Source: Cupriavidus sp. WGlv3 | GTDB lineage: Bacteria; Pseudomonadota; Gammaproteobacteria; Burkholderiales; Burkholderiaceae | Direction: 5' to 3' | Assembly (NCBI RefSeq): GCF_023952475.1 | Contig: NZ_JALHRX010000009.1 | Span: 124,001-188,000 of the forward strand | Length of the DNA: 64,000 bases | In this document: positions 1-8,496 of the stretch, piece by piece | Position numbering within the stretch: the stretch's first letter is position 1 | Layout of the letters: every line of letters begins with the position of its first letter | The notes under the pieces: model-generated | What the model was told of the DNA's origin: nothing | The model's database searches: none | What the model saw: only the letters and a program-made list of their open reading frames with translations | Program-made: the position numbers and the translations under genes

Positions 1-1128
1 CTTGTCCTTCATGCGTGACCTGGCCTTGCCCTTGAGCAGGTAGTAGTTCTTCAGCACCTGGTGGTCGGCGGCGCGGATTTCCTCCGGCCCGGTCAGGCCC
101 TCGTACTTCAAGCCTTCGAGCGCCGCGACCACGGCCTTCGGATCGGCGCTGCCGGCCTTGATCATGCCGTCGACCATGATCTTGGTGCAGATGTACGAGC
201 CGGCCAGGCTGTAGTTGGGATTGGCCTTGAACTTGGCCTGGGTGCGCTTGACCAGGTCGCGGTTCAGCGGCGTATCGACGCCGTGCCAGTACTGCGCGCC
301 GAAATAAACGCCCTCGCACAGGTCGGCGCCGAGCGACTCGAACTGTTCCAGCCCCGAGGCCCAGGCCAGCAGGATGGTGGTGTTCTTCTTCATGCCGAAG
401 CTGACCGCCTGGCGCAGCGTGTCGGCGGACTGCGAGCCGAAGTTCAGGATCAGCAGCACGTCCGGCTTGGCGGCCAGCGCATTGGTCAGGTAGCCGCTGA
501 ATTCTTTCTCGGTCAGGGCGTGGTAGCTGTTGCCGACATGCTCGATGCCCTTCTCCTTGAAGATCGCCTTCGCCGCCGACAGCAGCCCGTCGCCGAACAC
601 ATATTGCGGCGTGATGGTGTACCAGCGTTTGGCCTTCGGCATCGATTCGATCAGCGGCCGCACGGTGCGCTCGATCGCGCCGAAGGTCGGCACCGACCAG
701 CGGAAGGTGGCGCGGTTGCAGTCCTTGCCGGTGATCTCGTCGGCCCCCGCGGTGGTGACGAACACGCCGCCGAACTTTTCCGCCTCCTTGCCCATGGCCA
801 GCGATTCGGACGACAGGATGCCGCCGGCGAAATAGCGCGCCGCCTTCTGCTGCGCCAGCTCCTGCACCTTGCGCACCGCGGTGGCCGGCTTGCCTTCGGT
901 GTCGAGCACGCTGTAGCGCAGCGGCCGGCCCAGCACCTGTCCGTACTGGTCGAGGGCGAGCCGCATGCCCAGGTCGGCGAATTTCCCGTTGGCGGCGAAG
1001 GCGCCCGACATCGGCACCGGACAGCCGAATTCCAGCGCCTCGCCCGCGGCAAAAGCGCTCCGGCCATGGATCAGGGAAGTGGGGACGGCGGACAGCGCCG
1101 CCAGTTTCAGCAGGTCACGACGATTCAA
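1..1128 (-). CDS. Branched-chain amino acid-type ABC transporter substrate-binding protein (C-terminus beyond window)
   Basis: Periplasmic receptor of the LivK/Peripla_BP_6 type, which delivers small organic ligands (amino acids, amides, aromatic acids) to a HAAT-family ABC importer. 376 codons are visible and the reading frame runs off the left edge, so the C-terminus is missing. The start is TTG: an in-frame TGA lies two codons upstream, and a GAGGAG ribosome site at 1135-1140 is spaced six bases from it. The N-terminus reads MNRRDLLKLAAL, a twin-arginine-like export signal ending near AFAAG. The mature part shows typical family stretches such as CPVPMSGAFAANGKFADLGM and the later TTAGADEIT region. 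It diverges from the GntR regulator at 1554. The ligand cannot be told from sequence. Confidence 0.9.
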   Translation of the reverse strand, partial: MNRRDLLKLAALSAVPTSLIHGRSAFAAGEALEFGCPVPMSGAFAANGKFADLGMRLALDQYGQVLGRPLRYSVLDTEGKPATAVRKVQELAQQKAARYFAGGILSSESLAMGKEAEKFGGVFVTTAGADEITGKDCNRATFRWSVPTFGAIERTVRPLIESMPKAKRWYTITPQYVFGDGLLSAAKAIFKEKGIEHVGNSYHALTEKEFSGYLTNALAAKPDVLLILNFGSQSADTLRQAVSFGMKKNTTILLAWASGLEQFESLGADLCEGVYFGAQYWHGVDTPLNRDLVKRTQAKFKANPNYSLAGSYICTKIMVDGMIKAGSADPKAVVAALEGLKYEGLTGPEEIRAADHQVLKNYYLLKGKARSRMKDK

Positions 1129-1269
1129 GGCTCACTCCTCGTTATGTGGGGATCGGGCTGCACGGGGCGAAAGTCTGGCCACGCCATGGCCTGGCGCTGC
1201 ACCGTCTCCCCGACATGCTGGTGACTTTCGCCCGGCGCCGACACTGGCCGAGCAAGAATCGAACCTGTT

Positions 1270-1297
1270 TATTCTATTTATACGTATAAATAGAATA
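1270..1297. promoter_or_regulatory. Perfect 28-bp AT-rich palindrome, putative operator
   Basis: Every base from 1270 to 1297 pairs symmetrically about the centre CG at 1283/1284 (central core ATTTATACGTATAAAT). It lies in the 425-base gap between the divergent receptor gene (start 1128) and the GntR regulator (start 1554). The rest of this gap (1129-1269, 1298-1553) shows no other gene or clear motif. A symmetric AT-rich block of this size in a roughly 69% G+C region is most simply an operator for a dimeric regulator; the adjacent GntR protein is the obvious candidate (inference). Confidence 0.75.
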
Positions 1298-1553
1298 GAA
1301 TCATCTTAGGAGTCGGCCGGAATCGTTGTCAACAAAGGAAAGGTCAGGGTTTACGCACCCTCGGCGCATGGCGCTACGTGCGCCGCGCATGAGGCGACGG
1401 CGGGACAGAAAGGTACGCGCTGAACCCGGCAATGCCAGCGAATCGGGCAGCATGCACGCGGCTGGGGCAAGCCGCGGCCCTGCGCCGGCGCGCTTGGCTA
1501 GAATGCAAGCGCCCAGGCCTCCATGGCTTGCGGCGCATGACAAGGAAAGAGCA

Positions 1554-2378
1554 ATGGCGATGTTTCGGGAGGGCAAGACCGGGACCATCGAGATCCGCAA
1601 GCAGAAGCGCGCGGACCTGGTGGCGGAAGAGCTCAAGCGGCTGATTACGCAGCGCAACCTGCGCCCGGGCGACAAGCTGCCGCACGAGGTCAAGCTGCAG
1701 CAGATGTTCTCCGTCAGCAAGAGCACCATCCGCGAGGCACTGAAGTCGCTGGAAGTGCAAGGGCTGATCCGGGTCAGCACCGGACCGGCGGGCGGCGGCA
1801 CGATCGTCGAAGTGCCGCTGGACCGCACCTTCCAGCTGATGCAGAACTACCTGTTCTTCAAGGACGTCGGCATTGCCGACATCTATACCGTGCGCCGGCT
1901 GCTGGAGCCGGAACTGGCCGCCGGCGCGGTGCCGCATCTGACCGATGACGATTTCCGGGCGCTGGAACGCACCATCGACCTGTGCGACCCGGCCTCGGCC
2001 GCGGCCGCGACGCCGCTGCTGGACCAGCGCCAGGAAGACCTGACCTTCCACGACATCCTGGCCGCCGCCAATCCCAACCCGATGCTGCGGTTCTCATGCG
2101 AGCTGATCAACGAGATGATTCGCCAGCTGGTGGTGTTCGGCAACGACACCCCTGCCTGCGAGCACGAGAAATTCGGCGCGGCCAACGTCAAGTTCCACAA
2201 GCGCATTGTCGAGGCGGCACGCCAGCGCGACGCCGACACGGTGCGCGCGCTGATGTCGGCGCATATGGAAGAGTGCACGCATTACGTCACGCGCATGAAC
2301 GGGCGGGTCCATGGCCGCCTGGTGCTGGACTCCGAAATGCCGCGGCGCGGCCGGATGCTGCCGGCGGACGACGAATGA
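1554..2378 (+). CDS. GntR family regulator, FadR/FCD subfamily
   Basis: DNA-binding repressor or activator of 274 residues. The N-terminal winged helix-turn-helix (about residues 15-85) contains the family signature LRPGDKLPHEVKLQQMFSVS, then STIREALKSLEVQGLI. The C-terminal all-helical FCD ligand domain (about 105-250) carries the usual acidic/His pattern (RRLLEPELAAG, later FHKRIVEAA). The start at 1554 follows AAGGAAAG and matches family length; the open frame extends upstream to 1326 but that stretch is Arg/Pro-rich and unlike the family. It diverges from the receptor gene at 1-1128, which it probably controls. The effector is unknown, likely an organic acid as for other FCD proteins. Confidence 0.9.
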   Translation: MAMFREGKTGTIEIRKQKRADLVAEELKRLITQRNLRPGDKLPHEVKLQQMFSVSKSTIREALKSLEVQGLIRVSTGPAGGGTIVEVPLDRTFQLMQNYLFFKDVGIADIYTVRRLLEPELAAGAVPHLTDDDFRALERTIDLCDPASAAAATPLLDQRQEDLTFHDILAAANPNPMLRFSCELINEMIRQLVVFGNDTPACEHEKFGAANVKFHKRIVEAARQRDADTVRALMSAHMEECTHYVTRMNGRVHGRLVLDSEMPRRGRMLPADDE

Positions 2379-2406
2379 ACCGCGCACCGGCGCACCCGCT
2401 ATCGCG

Positions 2407-3621
2407 TCAGCCGGCCGCGTCCAGGCGCGCCACCGCCCTGTTCAGCCGCGCCACGCCTTCGGCGATCTGCTCCGGCGCCGCGCCGGCGAACGACAGCCGG
2501 AACGCGGGCCGTGCGCGGCGCTGCGCGTAGAAGCCGGCGCCGGGCACGAACAACACCTTCTCCGCGATCGCATGCGGCAGCAGCGCGGCGGCATCGTCGA
2601 CGCCTTCCAGCGCAGCCCAAAGGAACATGCCGCCGGCCGGCAAGGCAAAGCGGATGCGCTCGCCAAAAGCCAGCCGCAGCGCCTCGGCCAACCGGTCGCG
2701 CTTGTCGCGGTAGAACGCGATCTCGCGCTCCACCTGCGCGGGCAGCCGCCCGTCTGCCAGGTATTGCGCGACCGCCAGCTGGATCCACGGCGGCGTGCAG
2801 AGATCCGACACCTGCTTGGCAATCACCGCGCGGCGGATGATTTCCGGCGCGGCCACCATCCAGCCGATGCGCAGGCCGGGCGCCAGCGTCTTCGACAGGC
2901 TGGCCAGGTGCACCAGCCACGGACGGGCATCGGGCACCTGGTCGCACAGCGCCAGCAACGACGGCGGCGCGGTGCCGTCGAAGCTCAGCGCGCCATAGGG
3001 ATCGTCTTCGACCAGCACCACCTGGTGCCGCGCCGCCAGCTCGAGCAGCCGCAGCCGGCGCTCGGGCGACAGCGTGGCGCCGGTCGGGTTGGCGAAGGTC
3101 GGCACGGTGTAGATCAGCCGCGGGCGCACCGCGCCGTCGGCCAGCATGGCCGCGAGCGCGTCGACGTCCATGCCGTGCTGGTCGGACGGCACGCCGCGCA
3201 CGTCGGCGCCCGCCAGACGCAGCGCCTGCAGCGTCGCCGAATAGGTCGGCTCCTCGACCAGCACCACGCTGCCCGGCTCGACCAGCGCGCGCACCAGGAA
3301 ATCGAAGCCCTGCTGCGAGCCACTGGTGACCAGCAGCTGGTCCCGCGTCACGGCGGCACCGCGCCCGGCCATCAGCGCAACCAGGGCGTCGCGCAGCACG
3401 GGCGCGCCTTCGGTGGCGCCGTACTGCAGGCATTCCGCGGGCCGCTCGCGCAGCACCTGCGCGGACGCCGCGCCAATGCCGTCGGCATCGAACAGCGCGG
3501 CCGACGGGTAGCCGCCGGCGAAAGAGATCATCTCCGGGTCCGACAGGTACTTGAACAGCTCGCGGATCGGCGAGCCTTCCGGCTCGCGCAGCGCGGGAAC
3601 GAACGGGTAGGCGGCGGTCAT
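2407..3621 (-). CDS. PLP-dependent aminotransferase, probably 2-aminoadipate transaminase
   Basis: Fold-type I class I/II aminotransferase of 404 residues, LysN/AruH-like: a MocR-type catalytic domain without a helix-turn-helix. The PLP-binding lysine is K244 in SLSKTLAPGLRIGW. Other family marks are FAGGYPS near the N-terminus, VTSGSQQGFDF (about 98-108), NPTG (178-181) and EDDPYG (205-210). It starts 13 bases after the stop of the HglS-type gene on the same strand, so the two are almost certainly co-transcribed. HglS consumes 2-oxoadipate, so the likely reaction is 2-aminoadipate plus 2-oxoglutarate to 2-oxoadipate plus glutamate. Class and fold are certain; the substrate is inferred from the neighbour. 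Confidence 0.87.
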   Translation of the reverse strand: MTAAYPFVPALREPEGSPIRELFKYLSDPEMISFAGGYPSAALFDADGIGAASAQVLRERPAECLQYGATEGAPVLRDALVALMAGRGAAVTRDQLLVTSGSQQGFDFLVRALVEPGSVVLVEEPTYSATLQALRLAGADVRGVPSDQHGMDVDALAAMLADGAVRPRLIYTVPTFANPTGATLSPERRLRLLELAARHQVVLVEDDPYGALSFDGTAPPSLLALCDQVPDARPWLVHLASLSKTLAPGLRIGWMVAAPEIIRRAVIAKQVSDLCTPPWIQLAVAQYLADGRLPAQVEREIAFYRDKRDRLAEALRLAFGERIRFALPAGGMFLWAALEGVDDAAALLPHAIAEKVLFVPGAGFYAQRRARPAFRLSFAGAAPEQIAEGVARLNRAVARLDAAG

Positions 3622-3634
3622 GGTCAGGCTGGCC

Positions 3635-4657
3635 TCAGCATGCCGCGGCGGTCATCTTGAAGATGCCCTGCGCATTGCCGGCATCGAAACCCAGGTCGGT
3701 GCGCGGGACCGCCTGCGCGTCATCGACGTAGCGGTCGCGGGTGATGAACTCGTAGAACGAGCCCGGCACCTCGCGCATCACCTCGGCGCCGTCCGCGCCC
3801 ACGAAGGCACGGCGCACCGGGTCGGCGCGGAACGCGGTCTGGCGCACGCGTCCGCTGCGCGACACTTCCACCTTGTCCTTGATCGGCCGGCCCAGGCGCT
3901 TCTGCGCCTCGGCCAGTGCGAACACGTCTTCGACACGGTCGGTGGCATGGTTGAAGGCATTGCCCTCGGTGGCGATCCACGCCATCTCGGCCGATTCAGC
4001 CAGCAGGGCCTCGTAGTCGGCCAGCCGCGGCGCGGCGTGATGGCGCTCGAAGCAGCGCGCCAGCGCACCGATCAGCTCGCCGGCATCCGCCAGCGGCAAC
4101 GACCCTTCGCGCTCGAGTTCCCACAGCAGCGCCTGCGCGCGCGGCGTCAGCGGATCGACCGAGGTTTCGAGGACGCGGCTGACGGCCTGCTGGAAGCCCG
4201 CGCTGAAACGCTCGGGATGCAACTCGCTGACAAAGAACTGCGCGATCTCTTCCGGCGCGTCTTCATGCGCGTACGAGCGCCCGGTCATGCCGATGCGGTC
4301 GAGCGGATAGGTGCCGTTGAGACGGTAGCCCAGCGGACGCAGGATGCGCGTGAAGGCGGCCTCGCCGGCGGGCAGCGCGCCGTGGTCGGGCCAGCGCACG
4401 GTGCGCAGCGCGCCATGGTCGAAGTGGACCTTGCCGCCCGCTGCGGCCACGTCTTCGGTGTAGGCCTTGCCGGTCGGCACGCGCTCGAGGATGCCGGCGA
4501 ACAGCACCAGGTTCAGCGCGTGGGCAATCTCGGCGCGCGACGGGCGCCCGGCTTCGCCAGCCGGCAGTTGCGCGGGCGCGCTCACCAGCGCGGACAGGCG
4601 GTCGGCGCCGGTGGTGCCAAGATGCAGGGAAACGAGTTGGTTGATGTTATTGCTCAT
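3635..4657 (-). CDS. hglS: 2-oxoadipate dioxygenase/decarboxylase family protein (DUF1338, HglS-like)
   Basis: Family of Fe(II) enzymes that turn 2-oxoadipate into D-2-hydroxyglutarate with loss of CO2, the late step of D-lysine/2-aminoadipate catabolism. 340 residues, shorter than Pseudomonas HglS (about 460). Candidate metal ligands are H81 (in FDHGALRTV), H237 (in NAFNHATDRV) and E303 (in GSFYEFI). Their spacing is close to the reported HglS ligands H70/H226/E294, and R85 sits four residues after the first His, like the substrate-binding Arg74. The ATG at 4657 is the family-like start; the open frame upstream is not conserved-looking. It is 53 bases downstream of the Bug receptor and 13 upstream of the aminotransferase, all on the minus strand. 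Confidence 0.85.
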   Translation of the reverse strand: MSNNINQLVSLHLGTTGADRLSALVSAPAQLPAGEAGRPSRAEIAHALNLVLFAGILERVPTGKAYTEDVAAAGGKVHFDHGALRTVRWPDHGALPAGEAAFTRILRPLGYRLNGTYPLDRIGMTGRSYAHEDAPEEIAQFFVSELHPERFSAGFQQAVSRVLETSVDPLTPRAQALLWELEREGSLPLADAGELIGALARCFERHHAAPRLADYEALLAESAEMAWIATEGNAFNHATDRVEDVFALAEAQKRLGRPIKDKVEVSRSGRVRQTAFRADPVRRAFVGADGAEVMREVPGSFYEFITRDRYVDDAQAVPRTDLGFDAGNAQGIFKMTAAAC

Positions 4658-4710
4658 GATGCAGGGAGATCCCCTCAGGCTGATAACGAGATGAAATTCA
4701 ATGACGGCTT

Positions 4711-5703
4711 TCAGTCCACCGAAGCGCCGGACAGGCGCACGATCTCGCCCCACTTCTGGCGGTCTTTCTTCAGCACCTCGGCGAAGGCTTCGGGGGTGCT
4801 CGGCGCAGGTTCCGCGCCGAGGTCGCGCATGCGGGACTGCACGGCGGGATCGCCGAGCGCGCGCGCCAGGTCCTGGCTGATCTTCTGCGCCACCGCGCTG
4901 GGTACACCGCGCGGCGCCAGCAGGCCGAACCACGGGCTGGCGTCGAAGCCCGGCACCGGGCCGGCGGCGGCCACGGTCGGCACGTTGGGCAGCGCGGACG
5001 AGCGCGCCGGCGTGGTCACCGCCAGCGCCTTGAGCTTGCCGGAGCGCACGAACGGCAGCGACGCCGGCAGGTTGTCGAACATCACGTCGACGCTGCCGCC
5101 CATCAGGTCGGCAATCGCCGGGCTGCTGCCTTTGTAAGCGACGTGGCTCATCTCGGTGCCGGTCATGCGCTGGAACAGCTCGCCGGCCAGGTGCGTCGAG
5201 GTGCCGTTGCCCGCCGACGCCATGTTGACGCGCTTCGGGTTGGCCTTCAGGTAGGTGATGAACTCCGCCAGCGTCTGCACCTGGGCGCGCTCGGCAAACG
5301 CCGGCGACAGCACCACCACGTTGGGCACGCGCGCCACCATCGTCACCGGCGCGAAATCGGCCGCGGCGTCATAGGGCAGCTTCTTGTACAGGGTGGGATT
5401 GATGCCGAACTCGCCCACCGAGCCCATCAGCAGCGTATAGCCGTCGGCGGTGGACTTGGCGGCGACGCCGGTGCCCACGATCCCGCCCGCGCCGGGCCGG
5501 TTTTCCACCAGCACCGGCTGCTTCCATTGCAGCGCGAGCCGCTCGCCGACCAGCCGCGCCACCATGTCGGTGGTGCCGCCCGGCGGATACGGCACGATGA
5601 TGCGCACGGGCTTGGCGGGAAAATCCTCGGCGGCGACGAGGCCGGATAGGGTCATGCCAAAGGCGAAAGTGCCGGCGGCCAGCGCGCTGAACAAGCGATT
5701 CAT
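4711..5703 (-). CDS. Bug/TctC family tripartite tricarboxylate transporter substrate-binding protein
   Basis: Secreted periplasmic receptor of 330 residues. It has a signal peptide (MNRLFSALAAGTFAFG...GLVAAE, cleavage near residue 25) followed by the Bug signature PVRIIVPYPPGGTTDMVARL and ENRPGAGGIVGTG. Bug proteins bind carboxylates or amino acids and feed TctAB-type membrane partners. No tctA or tctB is present here, so it is an orphan receptor. First gene of a probable operon with hglS and the aminotransferase, so a dicarboxylate or amino-acid ligand related to aminoadipate/lysine is a reasonable guess. It diverges from the LysR gene at 5866. Confidence 0.93.
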   Translation of the reverse strand: MNRLFSALAAGTFAFGMTLSGLVAAEDFPAKPVRIIVPYPPGGTTDMVARLVGERLALQWKQPVLVENRPGAGGIVGTGVAAKSTADGYTLLMGSVGEFGINPTLYKKLPYDAAADFAPVTMVARVPNVVVLSPAFAERAQVQTLAEFITYLKANPKRVNMASAGNGTSTHLAGELFQRMTGTEMSHVAYKGSSPAIADLMGGSVDVMFDNLPASLPFVRSGKLKALAVTTPARSSALPNVPTVAAAGPVPGFDASPWFGLLAPRGVPSAVAQKISQDLARALGDPAVQSRMRDLGAEPAPSTPEAFAEVLKKDRQKWGEIVRLSGASVD

Positions 5704-5826
5704 TGTTGTTTTCCTGTCTACCTGATGGTTGTCGTTATGGCGGTGCCGCGATGGTGGGGGCCGCGGGACCAGGGCTGAATCATTTCTCATCAAGTCCGCC
5801 GGTTCAAGCGAGATTTCGGTATAGGA

Positions 5827-5845
5827 TGATGACTTTATGTCATCA
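5827..5845. promoter_or_regulatory. LysR-type operator, TGATGAC-N5-GTCATCA
   Basis: Perfect 7-bp inverted repeat separated by TTTAT. It contains the classical LysR half-site arrangement T-N11-A (T5830 to A5842). It lies 20 bases before the LysR start and about 125 bases before the divergent Bug-hglS operon, the usual position for an autoregulatory recognition site. Confidence 0.8.
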
Positions 5846-5865
5846 ACTACCCTTTCCTTCCCGCA

Positions 5866-6807
5866 ATGCGGCAACGCCTTCCCAGCCTTTCCAGCCTGCG
5901 TGCCTTCGAAGCCGCCGCACTGCACCTGAACCTGCGCCGCGCCGCCGCCGACCTGTTCATCACGGAAAGCGCGGTATCGCGCCAGATCGCCGCACTGGAA
6001 AGCCTGCTCGGCGTGCAACTCTTTCACCGCGCCAACCAGCGCATCACGCTGACCGCGGCCGGTGCGCTCTATAGCGTCCAGGTGCGCGAGATGCTGCGCA
6101 AGCTGCAGCGCGACACGTTGGAGGTGATGGCGCATGAAGGCGCGGGCGGCACCGTCGAACTGGCGTGCGTGCCGACCCTGGCGGTCGAATGGCTGATCCC
6201 GCGGCTGCCCGATTTCTACGCGCGCCATCCCCGGGTGGTGGTCAATATCAGCGCACAGTCCGACGTGTTTCTGTTCGACGGCACGCCCTACGACGCGGCG
6301 ATCCACTTCGGCGAAGCGGTCTATCCCGGCGCGCGGGCCGATCTGTTGTTCGGGGAAGAATCCGTGGCGGTGTGCCACCCGCAGCTGTTCGGCCGCAAGA
6401 AACGACTCAGCGCGCAAGACATCGCGCATGCGCCGCTGCTGCACCTGGCCACGCGCAGTTTCGGCTGGAAGCAATGGATGGAGGCAGCCGGCATCGACGA
6501 CGTCAACGCCATGCGCGGCGCCCGCTTCGACCATCACAGCATGGTGATCGCCGCGGCGCGGGCCGGCCTGGGCATCGGCCTGGTGCCGCGCTTCCTGGTG
6601 GAGGAGTACCTGGCGAACGGGCAACTGGTAAGCCCCGTGGCCCGCTCATTGCGCTCCACCAGCGCGTATTACCTGGTCCAGCCCGATACGCGCCCGATGA
6701 GCCATGCCATGCAGCATCTGCGTACCTGGCTGCTGGAGGCGGCCTCGGCATTTGCCGAGGGCCAGGGCACAGGATCTGTGGGACCGAAGTCGGTTGCGCG
6801 GGATTGA
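5866..6807 (+). CDS. LysR family transcriptional regulator (GcvA-like)
   Basis: 313 residues. The N-terminal winged helix (about 5-65) reads LPSLSSLRAFEAAALHLNLR, then ESAVSRQIAALESLLG, the standard LysR recognition helix region. The rest is the two-lobed periplasmic-binding-like effector domain. The sequence style (LRAFEAAALH, ANQRITLTAAG) is closest to the GcvA/AmpR branch. It diverges from the Bug-hglS-aminotransferase operon across a 162-base gap holding a perfect T-N11-A palindrome, so it most likely regulates that operon and itself. The inducer is unknown; 2-aminoadipate, 2-oxoadipate or lysine are candidates by context. Confidence 0.92.
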   Translation: MRQRLPSLSSLRAFEAAALHLNLRRAAADLFITESAVSRQIAALESLLGVQLFHRANQRITLTAAGALYSVQVREMLRKLQRDTLEVMAHEGAGGTVELACVPTLAVEWLIPRLPDFYARHPRVVVNISAQSDVFLFDGTPYDAAIHFGEAVYPGARADLLFGEESVAVCHPQLFGRKKRLSAQDIAHAPLLHLATRSFGWKQWMEAAGIDDVNAMRGARFDHHSMVIAAARAGLGIGLVPRFLVEEYLANGQLVSPVARSLRSTSAYYLVQPDTRPMSHAMQHLRTWLLEAASAFAEGQGTGSVGPKSVARD

Positions 6808-6829
6808 AGGCCGCAGGCGTGCGCGGCCT
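6808..6829. terminator. Short GC hairpin between convergent genes
   Basis: Inverted repeat AGGCCGC / GCGGCCT (7 bp) starts directly after the LysR stop codon and runs into the MarR stop codon. There is no T-tract, so its terminator function is tentative. Confidence 0.35.
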
Positions 6830-7388
6830 AGCCATTCTCCCCGCGCCACACCCGCTGCAGCTCCCACGCCGGCACCTCGCCCGCCGGCTGCGGCAAGGCC
6901 TGGGCTTCGGCCAGCATGGCGCCGGCCTGCGCCTGCAGCTTGTCGAGGCAGCGCGACAGCACCCGCGCCTCTTCGGCCGTCAGGCAGGCGGCCAGCTGCG
7001 TATTGAAGTCACGCGCCTGCGCAAAGGCGGTGCGGTAGACCGCCTCGCCCTCCTCCGTCAGCGTGAAAGCGGCCGCGCGCCGGTCCTGCGTGCGCGTTTC
7101 CCGGCGCACCAGGCCGCGTTCCGCCAGTGCGTGCACGGCGCGGCTGGCCAGTACCTTGTCGAGGCCGGCGCTCTCCGCCAGTTCGGTCAGCCGCGTGCCG
7201 GGCTGCTCTCCGAGGAAGGAAATCATGCGCCATTCGCGCCGCGTCACGCCCGCCCGCGCGCGCAGGTGCAGCGCAGCCGCGCCCAGCGCGACCCGGTTCA
7301 GATGGTAGACCCGGTAGTTGATGAAATCGGCCAGCCGCCGCGGCCGCTGCAGGCGGTTGCTGTCGCTCCCGCTGTTCTCGCGCGCCAT
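6828..7388 (-). CDS. MarR family transcriptional regulator
   Basis: 186 residues, winged helix-turn-helix. The DNA-binding part spans about residues 45-115 with GVTRREWRMISFLGEQPGTR, LTELAESAGLDKVLASRAVH and the wing RRETRTQDRRAAAFTLTEEG, a clear MarR signature (the D-R wing residues are present). Helices at both ends form the dimer interface. It diverges from the Bug receptor at 7485 with a TTGAC-TTT-GTCAA palindrome between them, so it probably represses the Bug-sulfatase operon and itself. MarR ligands are usually aromatic or phenolic compounds; none can be assigned here. Confidence 0.92.
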   Translation of the reverse strand: MARENSGSDSNRLQRPRRLADFINYRVYHLNRVALGAAALHLRARAGVTRREWRMISFLGEQPGTRLTELAESAGLDKVLASRAVHALAERGLVRRETRTQDRRAAAFTLTEEGEAVYRTAFAQARDFNTQLAACLTAEEARVLSRCLDKLQAQAGAMLAEAQALPQPAGEVPAWELQRVWRGENG

Positions 7389-7406
7389 GCCACACCCTCG
7401 ATTTAG

Positions 7407-7419
7407 TTGACTTTGTCAA
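7407..7419. promoter_or_regulatory. MarR-type operator palindrome TTGAC-TTT-GTCAA
   Basis: Perfect 5-bp inverted repeat in the 96-base space between the divergent MarR gene (start 7388) and the Bug gene (start 7485). Size and position suit a MarR dimer. The TTGAC half may also overlap a -35 element. Confidence 0.65.
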
Positions 7420-7484
7420 TTATATCGACGGGTGTTAGCTTCCTCTCCATGCCGGCCGCCGGCGCATAACAGACAGGAGACACC

Positions 7485-8462
7485 GTGAGCCCCAGCAACT
7501 TCGTTCCCCGCCTCGTCGCATGCCTGCTGGCCGTCGCCGCGGCGTGGACCGCACCTGCCAGCGCGCAGTCGGACCGGCCGCTGCGCATCCTGGTGGGCTA
7601 CCCCGCCGGCGGCACCGCCGACCTGGCCGCGCGCCTGGTCGGGGACAAGCTGCGCGAGACCCTGAACCAGACCGTTGTGATCGAGAACAAGCCCGGCGCC
7701 GGCGGGCGGCTGGTGATGGACTACGCGCGCACGCAACCGGCAGATGGCAATACGCTGGTGGTGGCCAACTCGGCGGTGATGACCATCGCGCCGCTGGTCT
7801 ACCGCAAGCTCAACTACGATATCCAGCGCGATTTCACGCCGGTGGCGCAGGCCGCCAACTTCCAGCTGGCGCTGGCCACAGGTCCGGGCAGCCCGGCGCG
7901 CTCGCTGAAGGATTACGTGACCTGGCTCAGGGCCGGTGCGCAGAACAACTCCTACGCCTCGCCCGCGCTCGGCAGCATTCCGCATTTCTTCGGGCTGATG
8001 ATTGGCAAGCAGGTCGGCGTCGACATGCTGCACGTGCCGTTCAACGGCTCGGCGCCACTGATGAGCGCACTGGTCGGCGGGCAGGTGCCGGCCTCGGTCG
8101 ACACCCTGGCCGACCTGACCGAGATGCACCGCGCCGGCAAGATCCGCGTGCTGGCGACCTCGGGCAAGCATCGCTCGGTGGCGCTGCCTGACGTGCCCAC
8201 CTTTACGGAACTCGGCTACCAGGGCATCGAGGGCGAAGGCCGCTATGGCGTGCTGGCGCCTGCCGGTACGCCGCGCGCGGCGCTGGAGCGGCTCAACGCC
8301 GCCATCGTCAAGGCGGTGCAGTCGCCCGACGTGCGCGACCGATTCCTGAAGCTGGGGCTCGAACCCGCCACCGGTCCCGCCGAGGCCTTCGCCGGGGTGC
8401 TGAAGGCCGACGCAGCCAAATGGGCGCCGGTGGTCAAGGCATCGGGATATACCGGCGACTGA
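7485..8462 (+). CDS. Bug/TctC family substrate-binding protein
   Basis: 325 residues, starting with GTG after an AGGAG ribosome site. The signal peptide (VPRLVACLLAVAAAWTAPASAQ) is cut near residue 28. Bug signatures are LRILVGYPAGGTADLAARLV and ENKPGAGGRLVMDY. It is a periplasmic receptor for an organic anion, again with no TctAB membrane genes nearby. The stop is 34 bases before the sulfatase start, so the two look co-transcribed and the ligand may be the sulfatase substrate or its relative (inference). It diverges from the MarR regulator. Confidence 0.93.
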   Translation: MSPSNFVPRLVACLLAVAAAWTAPASAQSDRPLRILVGYPAGGTADLAARLVGDKLRETLNQTVVIENKPGAGGRLVMDYARTQPADGNTLVVANSAVMTIAPLVYRKLNYDIQRDFTPVAQAANFQLALATGPGSPARSLKDYVTWLRAGAQNNSYASPALGSIPHFFGLMIGKQVGVDMLHVPFNGSAPLMSALVGGQVPASVDTLADLTEMHRAGKIRVLATSGKHRSVALPDVPTFTELGYQGIEGEGRYGVLAPAGTPRAALERLNAAIVKAVQSPDVRDRFLKLGLEPATGPAEAFAGVLKADAAKWAPVVKASGYTGD

Positions 8463-8496
8463 TGCCGCCAGCCGGCTTCCCGCAACCTTACCGACC

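Noticed and set aside
61..1224. Plus-strand open frame at the left edge
   Set aside because: Antisense to the ABC receptor gene, whose minus-strand translation is a good Peripla_BP_6 protein with an export signal.
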